Positions 54,057 through 62,024 are shown, numbered from the stretch's first letter. The stretch: 64,000 bases of DNA from Alphaproteobacteria bacterium (GCA_021776235.1 JAJFGG010000014.1:35167-99166); one strand, 5' to 3'. Notes: generated by a model not told the origin, from the letters alone. Translations and numbers: made by a program.

Positions 54057-56087
54057 ATGGGATTTGACAGCCGGGCGTTCGACCGCATTCTGATCATCAT
54101 GTTCGAGAACGAATACCGTCACTACGTGATGGAGAACAGCTACATGCGAGGGCTGGCCGCCCGGGGCATAGATATGGCGAATTACTTTGGCGTCATGCAT
54201 CCTTCGACGACCAACTACGTCGCCTCGGTCGCGGGCGAGCTGTGCAACGTCAGTGCCGACCCCAACCCTATGCCCGGCGCGGAACCGTTTCAATCGCTGG
54301 GTCAGAGCACGATTGTTGACCTCATCGAGCACTCCGTGAGCGGCCTGCAGTGGGGGGCGTATATGCAAAGCTACGTCAAGATGCTGTGGGACCCCAAACT
54401 GAAACCGGCCGACTTCCCGCTTCCGTTTCCCTGTCCGAGCGGGTTGTGGGACGCGAGTAAACCAATAGGTTCATATCTCCAGCCATTGTATCCCTACATG
54501 TTCTGGCACAATCCTTTCTGCCTTTTCGATCGCATCCTGGGCAGCCAGGAGCGCTGGAGCAAGATCGAGGATGAGGGCGCTTTCTGGCGGGACATCGCCA
54601 AGGGTGACCTTCCGCACTATGCCTGGTTCACCCCCAACATGTGGAACGACGGCCACTACAGCTATGGTAAATACGGCCTGCCGGAAGCCGGACGCGCGCC
54701 TATTCTTGTCGACCAACTGGCGGGCTGGCTGAAATCCTTCTTCGGCGACCTGGGTTTCCCGGGGCCGGACTCCCTGCTGCCACCGCGCACTCTTGTGGTC
54801 GTGACATTCGACGAGTCGGACTTCGACACCGAGCCGCCCAAGCCCAAGAAGCCCGTCGGGGAATCCTACGACGGCCCCAACCAGATCTACACGGTGCTCC
54901 TGGGGGATATGATCGAGCCCGCGGTGGAGCTGGAGGGCTACAACCACTACAGCCTACTGAAGACGATCGAGAAGAACTTTGGCCTCGGCAATCTCGGCAA
55001 GAACGACGTGGACGCGAACTGTTTCCAGTTCCTGTGGAACCGGCGTTTCCGTTGGGGTCGTCCGCAGGCCACGCCAATCACCGCCGCAAACGGCATCCTG
55101 GCGGCGGCGAGTCTCGAGGGCAGGCTGCACGTGGTCTGCGCGAATGAATGCGGCGAGTTGAGCAGCAGCACGTTCTACGCAGGGAACTGGAGTTGCGCCC
55201 GTCCGATCGGCACGACCGCCTCGGCCGTCCGGCTGGCGGCCCACGGCACGAAACTGATGCTTTTCGGACAGACCCAGGACGGATGCCTCGATACCCTTAC
55301 CTACGACCCGAACGGCGGCTGGTCCCCGCAGCAAACGATTGCCGACGACGTGCCGGGCTCGTTCGCGGTGACCGCCTACTTCGACCATGGCGACCAGGTC
55401 GAGAACTTGATGCTTGCCTACCGGACCGCGGGAAAAGCCATCAATTACAGGGTTTTTTCAGATGGCCAGTGGAGTAAACCGGAAGTGGTCTGCAAATCAA
55501 CCGACGGCGACCTGACGCTCGCGGCCATCGGCCCCTCGCTTTACCTGATCCATCAGCTCGGCAAGGAGATGATGGTGGTCTCCTACAACACCGCCGACTA
55601 CAATGTCGTCACGGCCGCGGATGATCCCAGCAACGACACCACCATCAATACCTGGTCGCCCAGCGAGTACCCCGTAGCCCATTTCTCGCGCGGCCCCGGG
55701 GCCAACGAGACGGACACGGGCATAAATATCCCGCCGTATGCTGGCGGCGCGCCGCTCGCCGCCGCTGCCCTCGACGGCGTCATCCACCTGGCTCACCCCG
55801 GCGCCGGCAACGCCAAGATCATCACGGAGACCTTCTCGATCGCCGGCATCATGACCCCGGCGAAGGCGGTCGTCTACAAGAGCGATGCCAAAAACGCCAG
55901 CAACGGTTACGGCACGCTGGCCGAAGCCGGTTGGAGCGCCCAGCAGCCCATCGACGGCGCCTATGTCCGCCCGGATGGCGCCATGACCATGTGCCGGGTC
56001 GGATCCCAACTCTCGATTGTATTTCAATCGGACGACGACGACGGTAATGTATACCTGTGCGTCGGCGGGTATAGGCCGGATGATTAG
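54057..56087 (+). CDS. Phosphoesterase (phospholipase C/acid phosphatase superfamily) with repetitive C-terminal domain
   Basis: 676 residues; GGGAGG precedes the ATG. Residues 1-about 310 follow the phosphoesterase family: FDRILIIMFENEYRHYV, HPSTTNYVASVAGE, DLPHYAWFTPNMWNDGHYS, VVVTFDESDFD, and GYNHYSLLKTIEKNFGLGNLG. Residues 330-676 are a series of beta-rich repeats (AASLEGRLHVVC, RLAAHGTKLMLFG, AALDGVIHLAHPG) resembling a beta-propeller. There is no signal peptide, which is odd because relatives are usually secreted. With the kinase next to it, a role in phosphorylating and dephosphorylating the product is possible. A TAGAGTGCGCCG string upstream recurs near 57753. Confidence 0.82.
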   Translation: MGFDSRAFDRILIIMFENEYRHYVMENSYMRGLAARGIDMANYFGVMHPSTTNYVASVAGELCNVSADPNPMPGAEPFQSLGQSTIVDLIEHSVSGLQWGAYMQSYVKMLWDPKLKPADFPLPFPCPSGLWDASKPIGSYLQPLYPYMFWHNPFCLFDRILGSQERWSKIEDEGAFWRDIAKGDLPHYAWFTPNMWNDGHYSYGKYGLPEAGRAPILVDQLAGWLKSFFGDLGFPGPDSLLPPRTLVVVTFDESDFDTEPPKPKKPVGESYDGPNQIYTVLLGDMIEPAVELEGYNHYSLLKTIEKNFGLGNLGKNDVDANCFQFLWNRRFRWGRPQATPITAANGILAAASLEGRLHVVCANECGELSSSTFYAGNWSCARPIGTTASAVRLAAHGTKLMLFGQTQDGCLDTLTYDPNGGWSPQQTIADDVPGSFAVTAYFDHGDQVENLMLAYRTAGKAINYRVFSDGQWSKPEVVCKSTDGDLTLAAIGPSLYLIHQLGKEMMVVSYNTADYNVVTAADDPSNDTTINTWSPSEYPVAHFSRGPGANETDTGINIPPYAGGAPLAAAALDGVIHLAHPGAGNAKIITETFSIAGIMTPAKAVVYKSDAKNASNGYGTLAEAGWSAQQPIDGAYVRPDGAMTMCRVGSQLSIVFQSDDDDGNVYLCVGGYRPDD

Positions 56088-56133
56088 GCGCGCGGTTCCC
56101 TGACCTGACGGCTGAGCCCGAAACCTTGGTGGA

Positions 56134-56171
56134 CGGTCAAATGACCCAGAATAGCCCGGAAATGCTCTAGA
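56134..56171 (+). repeat. 38-bp dispersed repeat, copy 1, upstream of the kinase
   Basis: CGGTCAAATGACCCAGAATA to CTCTAGA. It matches copy 2 (57719-57756) at about 33 of 38 positions and resembles the termini of the palindrome at 8882-9141 read on the minus strand (GGTCAAATGGATCAGATTAG). It ends 14 bp before the kinase start, so it could affect translation or promoter function. Confidence 0.7.
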
Positions 56172-56185
56172 AGGGAGCCGACTGC

Positions 56186-56800
56186 GTGTCCGACCTGGTT
56201 TTCATCGTTGCGGTGAGCGGCTGCTCCGGCGCTGGAAAGACGCGCCTCATCGAGCGGACGGTGACGCTGCTCGGAAACGCCGCCCGGCTCCACTTCGACG
56301 ACTACAGATCGGTCTCCAGCTATCCGCCCGACTTGAAGGCCTGGCTGGACCAGGGCGCCGATCTCGACGAGTGGCGCACGCCGCAGCTGGCAATCGACCT
56401 GGGCAAGCTGCGCTCCGGTGAACGCGTTCACCTGCCGCAGGATCTGGGTATCGTCGAGCCCGCGGAATTCGTCGTGGTGGAGGAGCCGTTCGGAAAGTCG
56501 CGGCACGAGACGGCGCGGTTCGTCGATTTCGCCGCCCATCTCCTCGTTCCCGCCGACATTTTACTTGCCCGCAGGCTGCAGCGGCGGCTGGAAGAGGAGC
56601 ATCACCTCTTTGGCGAGGAGCTGCCCGGTCAGATTCATCGTGACCTGCACGAATACTTGGCCACCGGTCGCGATCTCGACGCCTACAACTCTGACACTGT
56701 GCGGCAGTTCGCCGACCTTGTCCTCGACGGCATGCAGCCCGTGGACAAACTCGCCGAGCAGCTGGTCGCCGAGATCTTGCGAAGACGAACCGAGAGATGA
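56186..56800 (+). CDS. P-loop kinase (uridine kinase-like fold)
   Basis: 204 residues from GTG 56186 with AAGGGAG upstream. Walker A GCSGAGKT at about 12-19 in VFIVAVSGCSGAGKTRLIER; LHFDDYRSV and FVVVEEPFGKSRHE fit the catalytic/substrate Asp and Walker B positions of uridine kinase/pantothenate kinase-type phosphotransferases; DILLARRLQRRLEEE would be the lid. No sensor or DNA-binding part. Primary metabolism would not place such an enzyme here; within the cluster it may phosphorylate the product or an intermediate for self-protection. Substrate unknown. Confidence 0.78.
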   Translation: MSDLVFIVAVSGCSGAGKTRLIERTVTLLGNAARLHFDDYRSVSSYPPDLKAWLDQGADLDEWRTPQLAIDLGKLRSGERVHLPQDLGIVEPAEFVVVEEPFGKSRHETARFVDFAAHLLVPADILLARRLQRRLEEEHHLFGEELPGQIHRDLHEYLATGRDLDAYNSDTVRQFADLVLDGMQPVDKLAEQLVAEILRRRTER

Positions 56801-56899
56801 TACTTACCGCTTCGGTCGCGGCGGCTGACCGTAGCCCCGGCAACGGGGTTCGGGCAGCGTGAACCGTCGCAACAACGACGAGCCGAAAAAGGGACGATA

Positions 56900-57649
56900 G
56901 TGGACAAGTGCTTCAACAATCCGTGGATCTCGTTTCGCAAACCCAGACAGAACGCCCGCCTGCGCCTTTTCTGCCTGCCCTATGCCGGCGGGGGCGCCTC
57001 CATTTATCGCAAGTGGAGCAGCGCCGTATCCCCGGATATCGAAGTCTGCCCCGTGCAGCTTCCGGGCCGCGAAGAGCGCATCAAGGAAGCACTCTTCACA
57101 CGCACGGACGCCCTCATCGAAGCACTTGCCGAGGCCCTCGCCCCCTATCTCGACCTGCCGTTTGCGTTCTTCGGCCACAGCATGGGGGCGCTCATCGCAT
57201 ACGAGACAATCCATCAGCTGCGCCGGACCCGGGGACTGGATCCCGTGCATCTGCTTGTCTCGGGCCGGCGGGCGCCGCACATACCGCCTGACCAGAATTT
57301 CAGCGCCGAGCTATCCGACAGCGAGTTCCTGGCGAAGCTGCACAAGCTCAACGGAACGCCGTCGCAAGTGCTCGAGAACCGCGAGCTCATGGCACTGCTC
57401 CTCCCGGTGATGCGGGCCGACTTCAAGGTCAATAATTTTCACACGCCTCTCACCCGGGCGCCGCTTGATTGCCCGGTGACCATTTTAGGCGGCCTCGAGG
57501 ACGAGGAGGGGTCAGGCGCAAGGCTAGAGGACTGGAAAGACGTGACCCGCGGGCGGTCCCGGCTGAAGATGTTTCCGGGCGACCATTTCTACATAAATCA
57601 GCACGCGGACGAGCTCATCGCGTATGTCTCCAACGAGCTGCGAGGTTGA
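56900..57649 (+). CDS. Type II (editing) thioesterase
   Basis: 249 residues, external alpha/beta-hydrolase that removes misprimed acyl or aminoacyl groups from carrier domains. GTG start with AAAAAGGGA upstream. LRLFCLPYAGGGASIYRKW, VQLPGREERIKEA, FFGHSMGALIAYE (Ser94) and MFPGDHFYI (catalytic His) are the standard TEII signature. It shares the strand and spacing of the accessory block and serves the PKS/NRPS lines across the divergent promoter. Confidence 0.93.
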   Translation: MDKCFNNPWISFRKPRQNARLRLFCLPYAGGGASIYRKWSSAVSPDIEVCPVQLPGREERIKEALFTRTDALIEALAEALAPYLDLPFAFFGHSMGALIAYETIHQLRRTRGLDPVHLLVSGRRAPHIPPDQNFSAELSDSEFLAKLHKLNGTPSQVLENRELMALLLPVMRADFKVNNFHTPLTRAPLDCPVTILGGLEDEEGSGARLEDWKDVTRGRSRLKMFPGDHFYINQHADELIAYVSNELRG

Positions 57650-57718
57650 AGGCCGCCCGCCCCGACATTCTCTAGTGTCCTGGATCAGTCGACCACCCAC
57701 CAAGACCCCGGGGGCAGG

Positions 57719-57756
57719 CGGTCAAATGATTCACAATAGCCTGGAAATACTCTAGA
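57719..57756 (+). repeat. 38-bp dispersed repeat, copy 2, upstream of the mbtH-like gene
   Basis: CGGTCAAATGATTCACAATA to CTCTAGA, about 33/38 identical to copy 1. Upstream sequence from 57671 (CTCTAGTGTCCTGGATCAGT) is partly complementary, so this copy forms a small palindrome, supporting kinship with the large palindrome at 8882-9141. It ends 38 bp before the MbtH start. Confidence 0.7.
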
Positions 57757-57794
57757 GTGCGCCGATCCGCGGACCACGTCAGGAGGGCGATGCC

Positions 57795-58037
57795 ATGGAA
57801 CTTGAAGACGAGGAAGACAGGCAAGAGTACAAAGTCGTCGTCAACGACGAGGAACAGTACTCCCTCTGGCGCGCGGATTATGAGGCACCGGCAGGCTGGA
57901 ACGATGCGGGTGTGCGAGGCAGTGAAGCGCAGTGCCTCGCCTACATTGAGAAGGTATGGACCGACATGCGGCCCCTGAGCCTCAGAAAAGCGATGGAACC
58001 GGGTGCGCACGATGGCGCAGATCCGTGCGGTGCCTGA
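57795..58037 (+). CDS. MbtH-like protein
   Basis: 80 residues; GGAGGG before the ATG. YKVVVNDEEQYSLWRADYEA, PAGWNDAGVRG, CLAYIEKVWTDMRPLSLRK carry the family's conserved Asn-Asp-E-x-Q-Y-S-L-W and W-T-D-M-R-P-L-S features. MbtH-like proteins bind A domains and support their folding or activity, so it should be a partner for one or more of the three A domains here. Confidence 0.95.
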   Translation: MELEDEEDRQEYKVVVNDEEQYSLWRADYEAPAGWNDAGVRGSEAQCLAYIEKVWTDMRPLSLRKAMEPGAHDGADPCGA

Positions 58038-58206
58038 CCGCCGGCCTCCTCGGCACACCTTTTTTCGCCGCCAGGAAGCCTAGCGCTCGCCTTCGGCTGT
58101 GCCGGCGCATCGTCCGCTCGGCGGCGCGCCTGCCGGCCCGGGAGCGGATCGACGGGACCGCATCGCGGCGTGACCGGGCTGCGAGCCGCACGCAGGCGGC
58201 GCACCC

Positions 58207-59052
58207 ATGATGGCGCCTGGGCGTTCGGCCGCGGAACTCCGGCCGCTGGCGTCTATCGGTCAGCTTCCGGTCATAGAGCCCCTGGATAGCATCGAGCTTG
58301 GCCCGGGCGATGTCGACATCTGGTGCTGTTTCTACGATGACGTTCGCGACCCCGAACTGCTGGCGGCATACGAGGCCCTGATGGCACCTGATGAACGGGT
58401 GCGCCATCGTCGCCTGATATTCGCGCGGCACAGACTTCAGTTCCTTGTCACGCGGGCCCTGTGCCGATGGGCCCTGTCGCGCTACGCCCCGGTGGCGCCG
58501 GGCGCGTGGTGTTTCGCATCTGGCGCGCACGGCAAGCCGGCGATCACGGCGCCCGTGGTCAGACCGCAGATCTGGTTCAACCTCTCCAACACGCAGGGCC
58601 TGGTCGCGTGCGCCGTCAGCGCTGCCCACGAGTTCCTCGGCGTCGATGTCGAGGCGGTGGACCGAAAGACCGACCTCCACGGACTGGCCGAGCGCTTCTT
58701 CGCGGCCAGGGAGGCGGACGCCCTGCATGCGCTTGCCGCCGAACAACGTCGCGAGCGGTTCTTCTCTTACTGGACCCTCAAGGAAAGTTATATCAAGGCC
58801 TGCGGCTTGGGGCTGCGGATCCCCCTCGGTCAATTCGCGTTCGATCTCGAAGACGGCATGCCCATCGGCGTCTCGTTCGACCCGCGCCTCAAAGACGATC
58901 CGAGCCACTGGCGTTTCGCGCTGCTCCGCGCCTCGGCGGAGCACCTCCTCGCGGTCGGTGCCAAGGTCGGACCCGGTGCGCCCATGCGGCTACGAATGGC
59001 GACGTGCATCCCGTTTCGGGGGCTGGCCCAGAGCGTCGGGGCGGCGCCGTGA
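58207..59052 (+). CDS. Sfp-type 4'-phosphopantetheinyl transferase
   Basis: 281 residues. It converts the apo carrier domains of the PKS/NRPS proteins to holo form using CoA. WFNLSNTQGLVACAVS, FLGVDVEAVDR (Mg2+-binding Asp/Glu) and FFSYWTLKESYIKACGLGL (Glu and Lys of the WxxKEA-type motif) are the family signature, and the 281-residue length fits the Sfp group. Two tandem ATGs at 58207 and 58210, no clear ribosome site. Its stop overlaps the next gene as GTGA. Confidence 0.93.
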   Translation: MMAPGRSAAELRPLASIGQLPVIEPLDSIELGPGDVDIWCCFYDDVRDPELLAAYEALMAPDERVRHRRLIFARHRLQFLVTRALCRWALSRYAPVAPGAWCFASGAHGKPAITAPVVRPQIWFNLSNTQGLVACAVSAAHEFLGVDVEAVDRKTDLHGLAERFFAAREADALHALAAEQRRERFFSYWTLKESYIKACGLGLRIPLGQFAFDLEDGMPIGVSFDPRLKDDPSHWRFALLRASAEHLLAVGAKVGPGAPMRLRMATCIPFRGLAQSVGAAP

Positions 59053-59873
59053 AGCTTTATGCGATCAGCGATCTGCACGTCGGACACCCCGACAATCGGA
59101 GCGCGCTCGGCGAGATCCCGGCCCAGCCCGATGACTGGTTGATACTCGGGGGAGACATCTGCGAGACCGTCGAGGATCTGGAATTCGTGATTTCGGTCCT
59201 CGATCAGAAATTCGCGCGGCTCGTGTGGGTGCCCGGCAATCATGAGCTGTGGACAATTCCGCGCCGCGAAACATTGCGCGGCGAGGACAAGTACCAGTGT
59301 CTGGTCGAAACCTGCCGCAAGTACGGCGTGCTGACGCCCGAGGATCCGTACGTCGTGTGGCCGGGTGCCGGCGGGCCGCATTTGATCGCGCCGCTTTTCC
59401 TGCTCTACGACTACAGCTTTGGTCCCGACGCGCTGGCACCATCCGAGGCCGTGGAATGGGCCCGTCAGTCGGGCATTCAGTGCGTGGACGAGTATCTGCT
59501 CCACCCCGATCCCCATGCCACCCGCGAGGCGTGGTGCGAGCAGCGCTGCCGCGTTACGAAACAAAGACTCGACGAGGCCATGTCGGTTCACGGCCTCCCG
59601 ACCGTGCTCATCAACCATTTTCCGCTCCGGCGCGAGCTCGCCGTGCTGCCGCGCGTGCCGCGGTTTGTCGTATGGTGCGGCACCCGGCGAACCCAGGACT
59701 GGCACACGCGGTATCGGGCCTCCGTGGTGATATACGGGCACTTGCACATCCGGCAGTGCCAGTGGATTGACGGGGTCCGGTTTGAAGAGGTCTCGCTGGG
59801 ATACTCCGGACAGTGGGCCCGCGAGAGGGGCGTGGAAGCCTATATCCGGCAGGTGCTGCCGGCGCCTCCTTGA
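59049..59873 (+). CDS. pptH: Metallophosphoesterase, PptH-like phosphopantetheinyl hydrolase
   Basis: 274 residues from GTG 59049, overlapping the transferase stop. Binuclear-metal motifs are YAISDLHVGH, LILGGDICE, VWVPGNHELW, VLINHFPL and VIYGHLHI. Long stretches (LFLLYDYSFGPDA, DEYLLHPDPHATREAWCEQR, VVWCGTRRTQDWHTRYRA, VRFEEVSLGY) agree with my memory of mycobacterial PptH (Rv2795c), which removes phosphopantetheine from acyl carrier proteins and is encoded with the transferase PptT. Here the same pairing occurs in a Gram-negative cluster. The reaction is inferred from that homology; I could not run an alignment. Confidence 0.85.
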   Translation: MKLYAISDLHVGHPDNRSALGEIPAQPDDWLILGGDICETVEDLEFVISVLDQKFARLVWVPGNHELWTIPRRETLRGEDKYQCLVETCRKYGVLTPEDPYVVWPGAGGPHLIAPLFLLYDYSFGPDALAPSEAVEWARQSGIQCVDEYLLHPDPHATREAWCEQRCRVTKQRLDEAMSVHGLPTVLINHFPLRRELAVLPRVPRFVVWCGTRRTQDWHTRYRASVVIYGHLHIRQCQWIDGVRFEEVSLGYSGQWARERGVEAYIRQVLPAPP

Positions 59874-59911
59874 ACAGGTTGAGGTCATTTTCTTCCCGCC
59901 TCGAGCGCAGT

Positions 59912-59930
59912 AAAAAGGGGCGCTGCCCCT
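59912..59930 (-). terminator. Rho-independent terminator of the diaminopropionate ammonia-lyase gene
   Basis: Read on the minus strand, AGGGGC-AGC-GCCCCT (59930-59916) is a perfect 6-bp stem with a 3-base loop followed by TTTTT, 45 bp after the stop at 59975. It may also slow plus-strand transcription leaving the pptH-like gene. Confidence 0.75.
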
Positions 59931-59974
59931 GCCACCCCCGGCAGCAATATCGCTCCGGTTAGAGCACGTCGGGG

Positions 59975-61195
59975 TTACGCGGGAGCACCAGATGGGCCGC
60001 CGATGATCGCTTGATAAAGTTCCGGGTCCGTCGCACCTTCGGTGCCGAAGACCAGAACCCGGGAGTCGGGCCCAAGGCCCAGATCGCTGGCCAGCGCCGG
60101 TGTTTCCAGCGCGCCCAATAGCCCAGCCAACCCGGCTATTGCGGATTCCCCCGCCACAATTGACGGATCGCCGTCCACGCCCCGGGCCAGAACGCGCATG
60201 AGTTCGAACGTGGTTTCGTCGGGCACGGTCAGGAAGGCGTCGGCGCCCACCGAGAGCACCTCCCAGGCCACCCTCGAGACTTCGCCGGAGGCCAGTCCGC
60301 CCATCACCGTGTCCAGGTCGCCCGTAACAGTGACCGGCGCACCGACCCTGGCGCTTTCGTAGAAACAGGCGGCCTTGTTCGGCTCGACGACGATGAGGCG
60401 CGGCCTGGCGCTGCCGTAGGATTGCCAAAAGCAGGCACAGACAGCCGCGGCCAGCCCGCCAACACCCCCCTGGACAAAGGCGTGGGTCGGCGCAGCGTCG
60501 CCCATGGATTGCCGGATCGTTTCACCGGCCATGACCGTATAGCCGTGCATGACATCAAGGGGCGGTATCGTGTAACCGGGATGGGAGGTGTCGGAAACCA
60601 GATACCAGCCATTTCTTTCCGCATCGTCTGCGACCTGGCGCACCGAATCGTCGTAATTCCCTTCGATCCAGCGGACATCGGCGCCAAAACGTTCCATGGC
60701 CGCCTTGCGGCCCTCACTGACCGTTGCGGGAATATAGATTATGCATTTACAGCCGAAGAGCTGCGCGCCCCAGGCGACCGAACGGCCGTGATTGCCGTCA
60801 GTCGCGGTGCAGACGGTGATTTCCCTGGCGATATCTCTGTGCCCTCCCGCGCGCAGCTCAGCGGTCGTGCTGCGGACGCCGCTCCTGGCCTCGACCTCGC
60901 CCAGCAGCAGGCGCCCCACCGCGTAGGCGCCGCCCAGCGCCTTGAAGCTGCCGAGACCAAAGCGCCCGCCTTCGTCCTTGTAACGAAGGTCGTGGATGCC
61001 CGCGGCGGCGGCCAGGCCGGGCAGGCGCACCAGCGGCGTCGGCGCGTAGCCGGGCCAGCTGGAAATCTCCTCCCAGGCGGCCGCAATGCCCGCTTCGTTT
61101 AGAAGCGCCCGTAGTTCGGGACCATATGTCGCGTCCGCCCGCGCATTGGAATTGCGGACCGCTTGGACCTCGAAGGGCGGAATGACTCGGGACAT
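59975..61195 (-). CDS. dpaL: Diaminopropionate ammonia-lyase
   Basis: 406 residues, PLP enzyme of the tryptophan-synthase-beta fold that cleaves 2,3-diaminopropionate to pyruvate and ammonia. GGRFGLGSFKALGGAYA holds the PLP Lys; ATDGNHGRSVAWGAQLFG, SHPGYTIPPLDVMHGY, FVQGGVGGLAAAV (Gly-rich phosphate loop) and VFGTEGATDPELY are characteristic of this family rather than of threonine dehydratase. Length is normal. It has its own terminator and faces the accessory block, so whether it belongs to the cluster is unclear; it could remove diaminopropionate or a related beta-amino alanine. Confidence 0.9.
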   Translation of the reverse strand: MSRVIPPFEVQAVRNSNARADATYGPELRALLNEAGIAAAWEEISSWPGYAPTPLVRLPGLAAAAGIHDLRYKDEGGRFGLGSFKALGGAYAVGRLLLGEVEARSGVRSTTAELRAGGHRDIAREITVCTATDGNHGRSVAWGAQLFGCKCIIYIPATVSEGRKAAMERFGADVRWIEGNYDDSVRQVADDAERNGWYLVSDTSHPGYTIPPLDVMHGYTVMAGETIRQSMGDAAPTHAFVQGGVGGLAAAVCACFWQSYGSARPRLIVVEPNKAACFYESARVGAPVTVTGDLDTVMGGLASGEVSRVAWEVLSVGADAFLTVPDETTFELMRVLARGVDGDPSIVAGESAIAGLAGLLGALETPALASDLGLGPDSRVLVFGTEGATDPELYQAIIGGPSGAPA

Positions 61196-61367
61196 GGTTC
61201 CTCAACCATAGAACGAAGGAGCGGCGGCTATCATTACATAATTTGCGCGTTATGCAGAATCAGCATTCGCGCACCAGTTGCCATTTTGGACGGCCAACAA
61301 TCTGATGGTGCGGGTCAGGTGCAAGGCAGCAAAGATAGCTCGGTCGGCGGAGAAGCGCTGGGCCTGC

Positions 61368-61478
61368 AATCTGGCGCACCCTCTCCCGGGCCGCGCCTGG
61401 GAACAGCTTGTAACGGTACTTGGTGGTCCAGACGGGATGATAACGGTGATGATAAATCGTGTGTTTTCCTTTGTCATG
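61368..61478 (-). pseudogene. IS200/IS605-type transposase (TnpA) N-terminal remnant
   Basis: The minus strand encodes HTIYHHRYHPVWTTKYRYKL followed by FPGAARERVRQI, which fits the start of Y1-type IS200 transposases (HxxY...YHxVWxTKYRYKxLxG...ERVR). After this the frame loses resemblance: the HuH and catalytic Tyr regions are absent and a stop follows within about 40 codons. A decayed or truncated insertion sequence beside the tRNA fragment. Confidence 0.72.
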
Positions 61479-61577
61479 GAAATCAGAAACAACAAAATCG
61501 GCAGCGGCTGTAGCTGGCCTAAGAAACCGGGCACCGAGAGGGACCCATGAAAATATACTGTATTCAAGGGGGAAAAA

Positions 61578-61620
61578 TGGTGCCCAGGGGCGGAATCGAA
61601 CCACCGACACGGGGATTCTC
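61578..61620 (-). other. 3' part of a tRNA-Phe gene (probable attachment-site scar)
   Basis: On the minus strand the sequence runs AATCCCCGTGTCGG, then T-arm GGTGG-TTCGATT-CCGCC, then acceptor strand CCTGGGC-A-CCA. This matches the anticodon-to-3'-end part of proteobacterial tRNA-Phe. Upstream (61621 on) there is no D-arm, 5' acceptor or GAA anticodon stem, so it is not a working tRNA. Such 3' fragments are left at one end of elements that integrate into tRNA genes. Confidence 0.75.
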
Positions 61621-62024
61621 AGATAACGTGCTGGACGAGAAATATCTATAAAATCAACGAATTAACAATCGTCAAATGGATGCCGTACACGATCTGTACA
61701 TCGCCCGTATTCTGCGAAATTTTGCGACCTGACGCTTGGTGTCGGGGCGAAAAACACGCCGTTTATGATGCTGCTCTTCTGTCAATAGTCCAGCAATGGC
61801 ATGGGCAATATCCTGCGTCTGTATCCTCATTCGTCGTGTAACACGACATTCATCGCGTGCTCAATCAGCAGCTCAGCCGTACATTTAATGTGGTGCTCGA
61901 AGCCAGGGTACAAGCAGACATCAGCCCGACGCCACCTGATGCTTGAAGAGTGCCATAAGCGGTCATGGTGCCCTGTCAATAGCGCGCATGGATTCGACGA
62001 ACGTAGGTCGTTACACTCGACCCC
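61621..62024. other. 404-bp region between the tRNA fragment and the cyclase gene
   Basis: No recognised gene. A 52-codon minus-strand frame (61672-61830, starting MRIQTQDIAHAIAGLLTEEQ) has no supporting evidence. Base composition is lower in GC than the biosynthetic region. The cyclase promoter is presumably here. Confidence 0.4.

Noticed and set aside
61578..61660. Functional tRNA gene
   Set aside because: Only the 3' part is present; no D-arm or 5' acceptor strand upstream.
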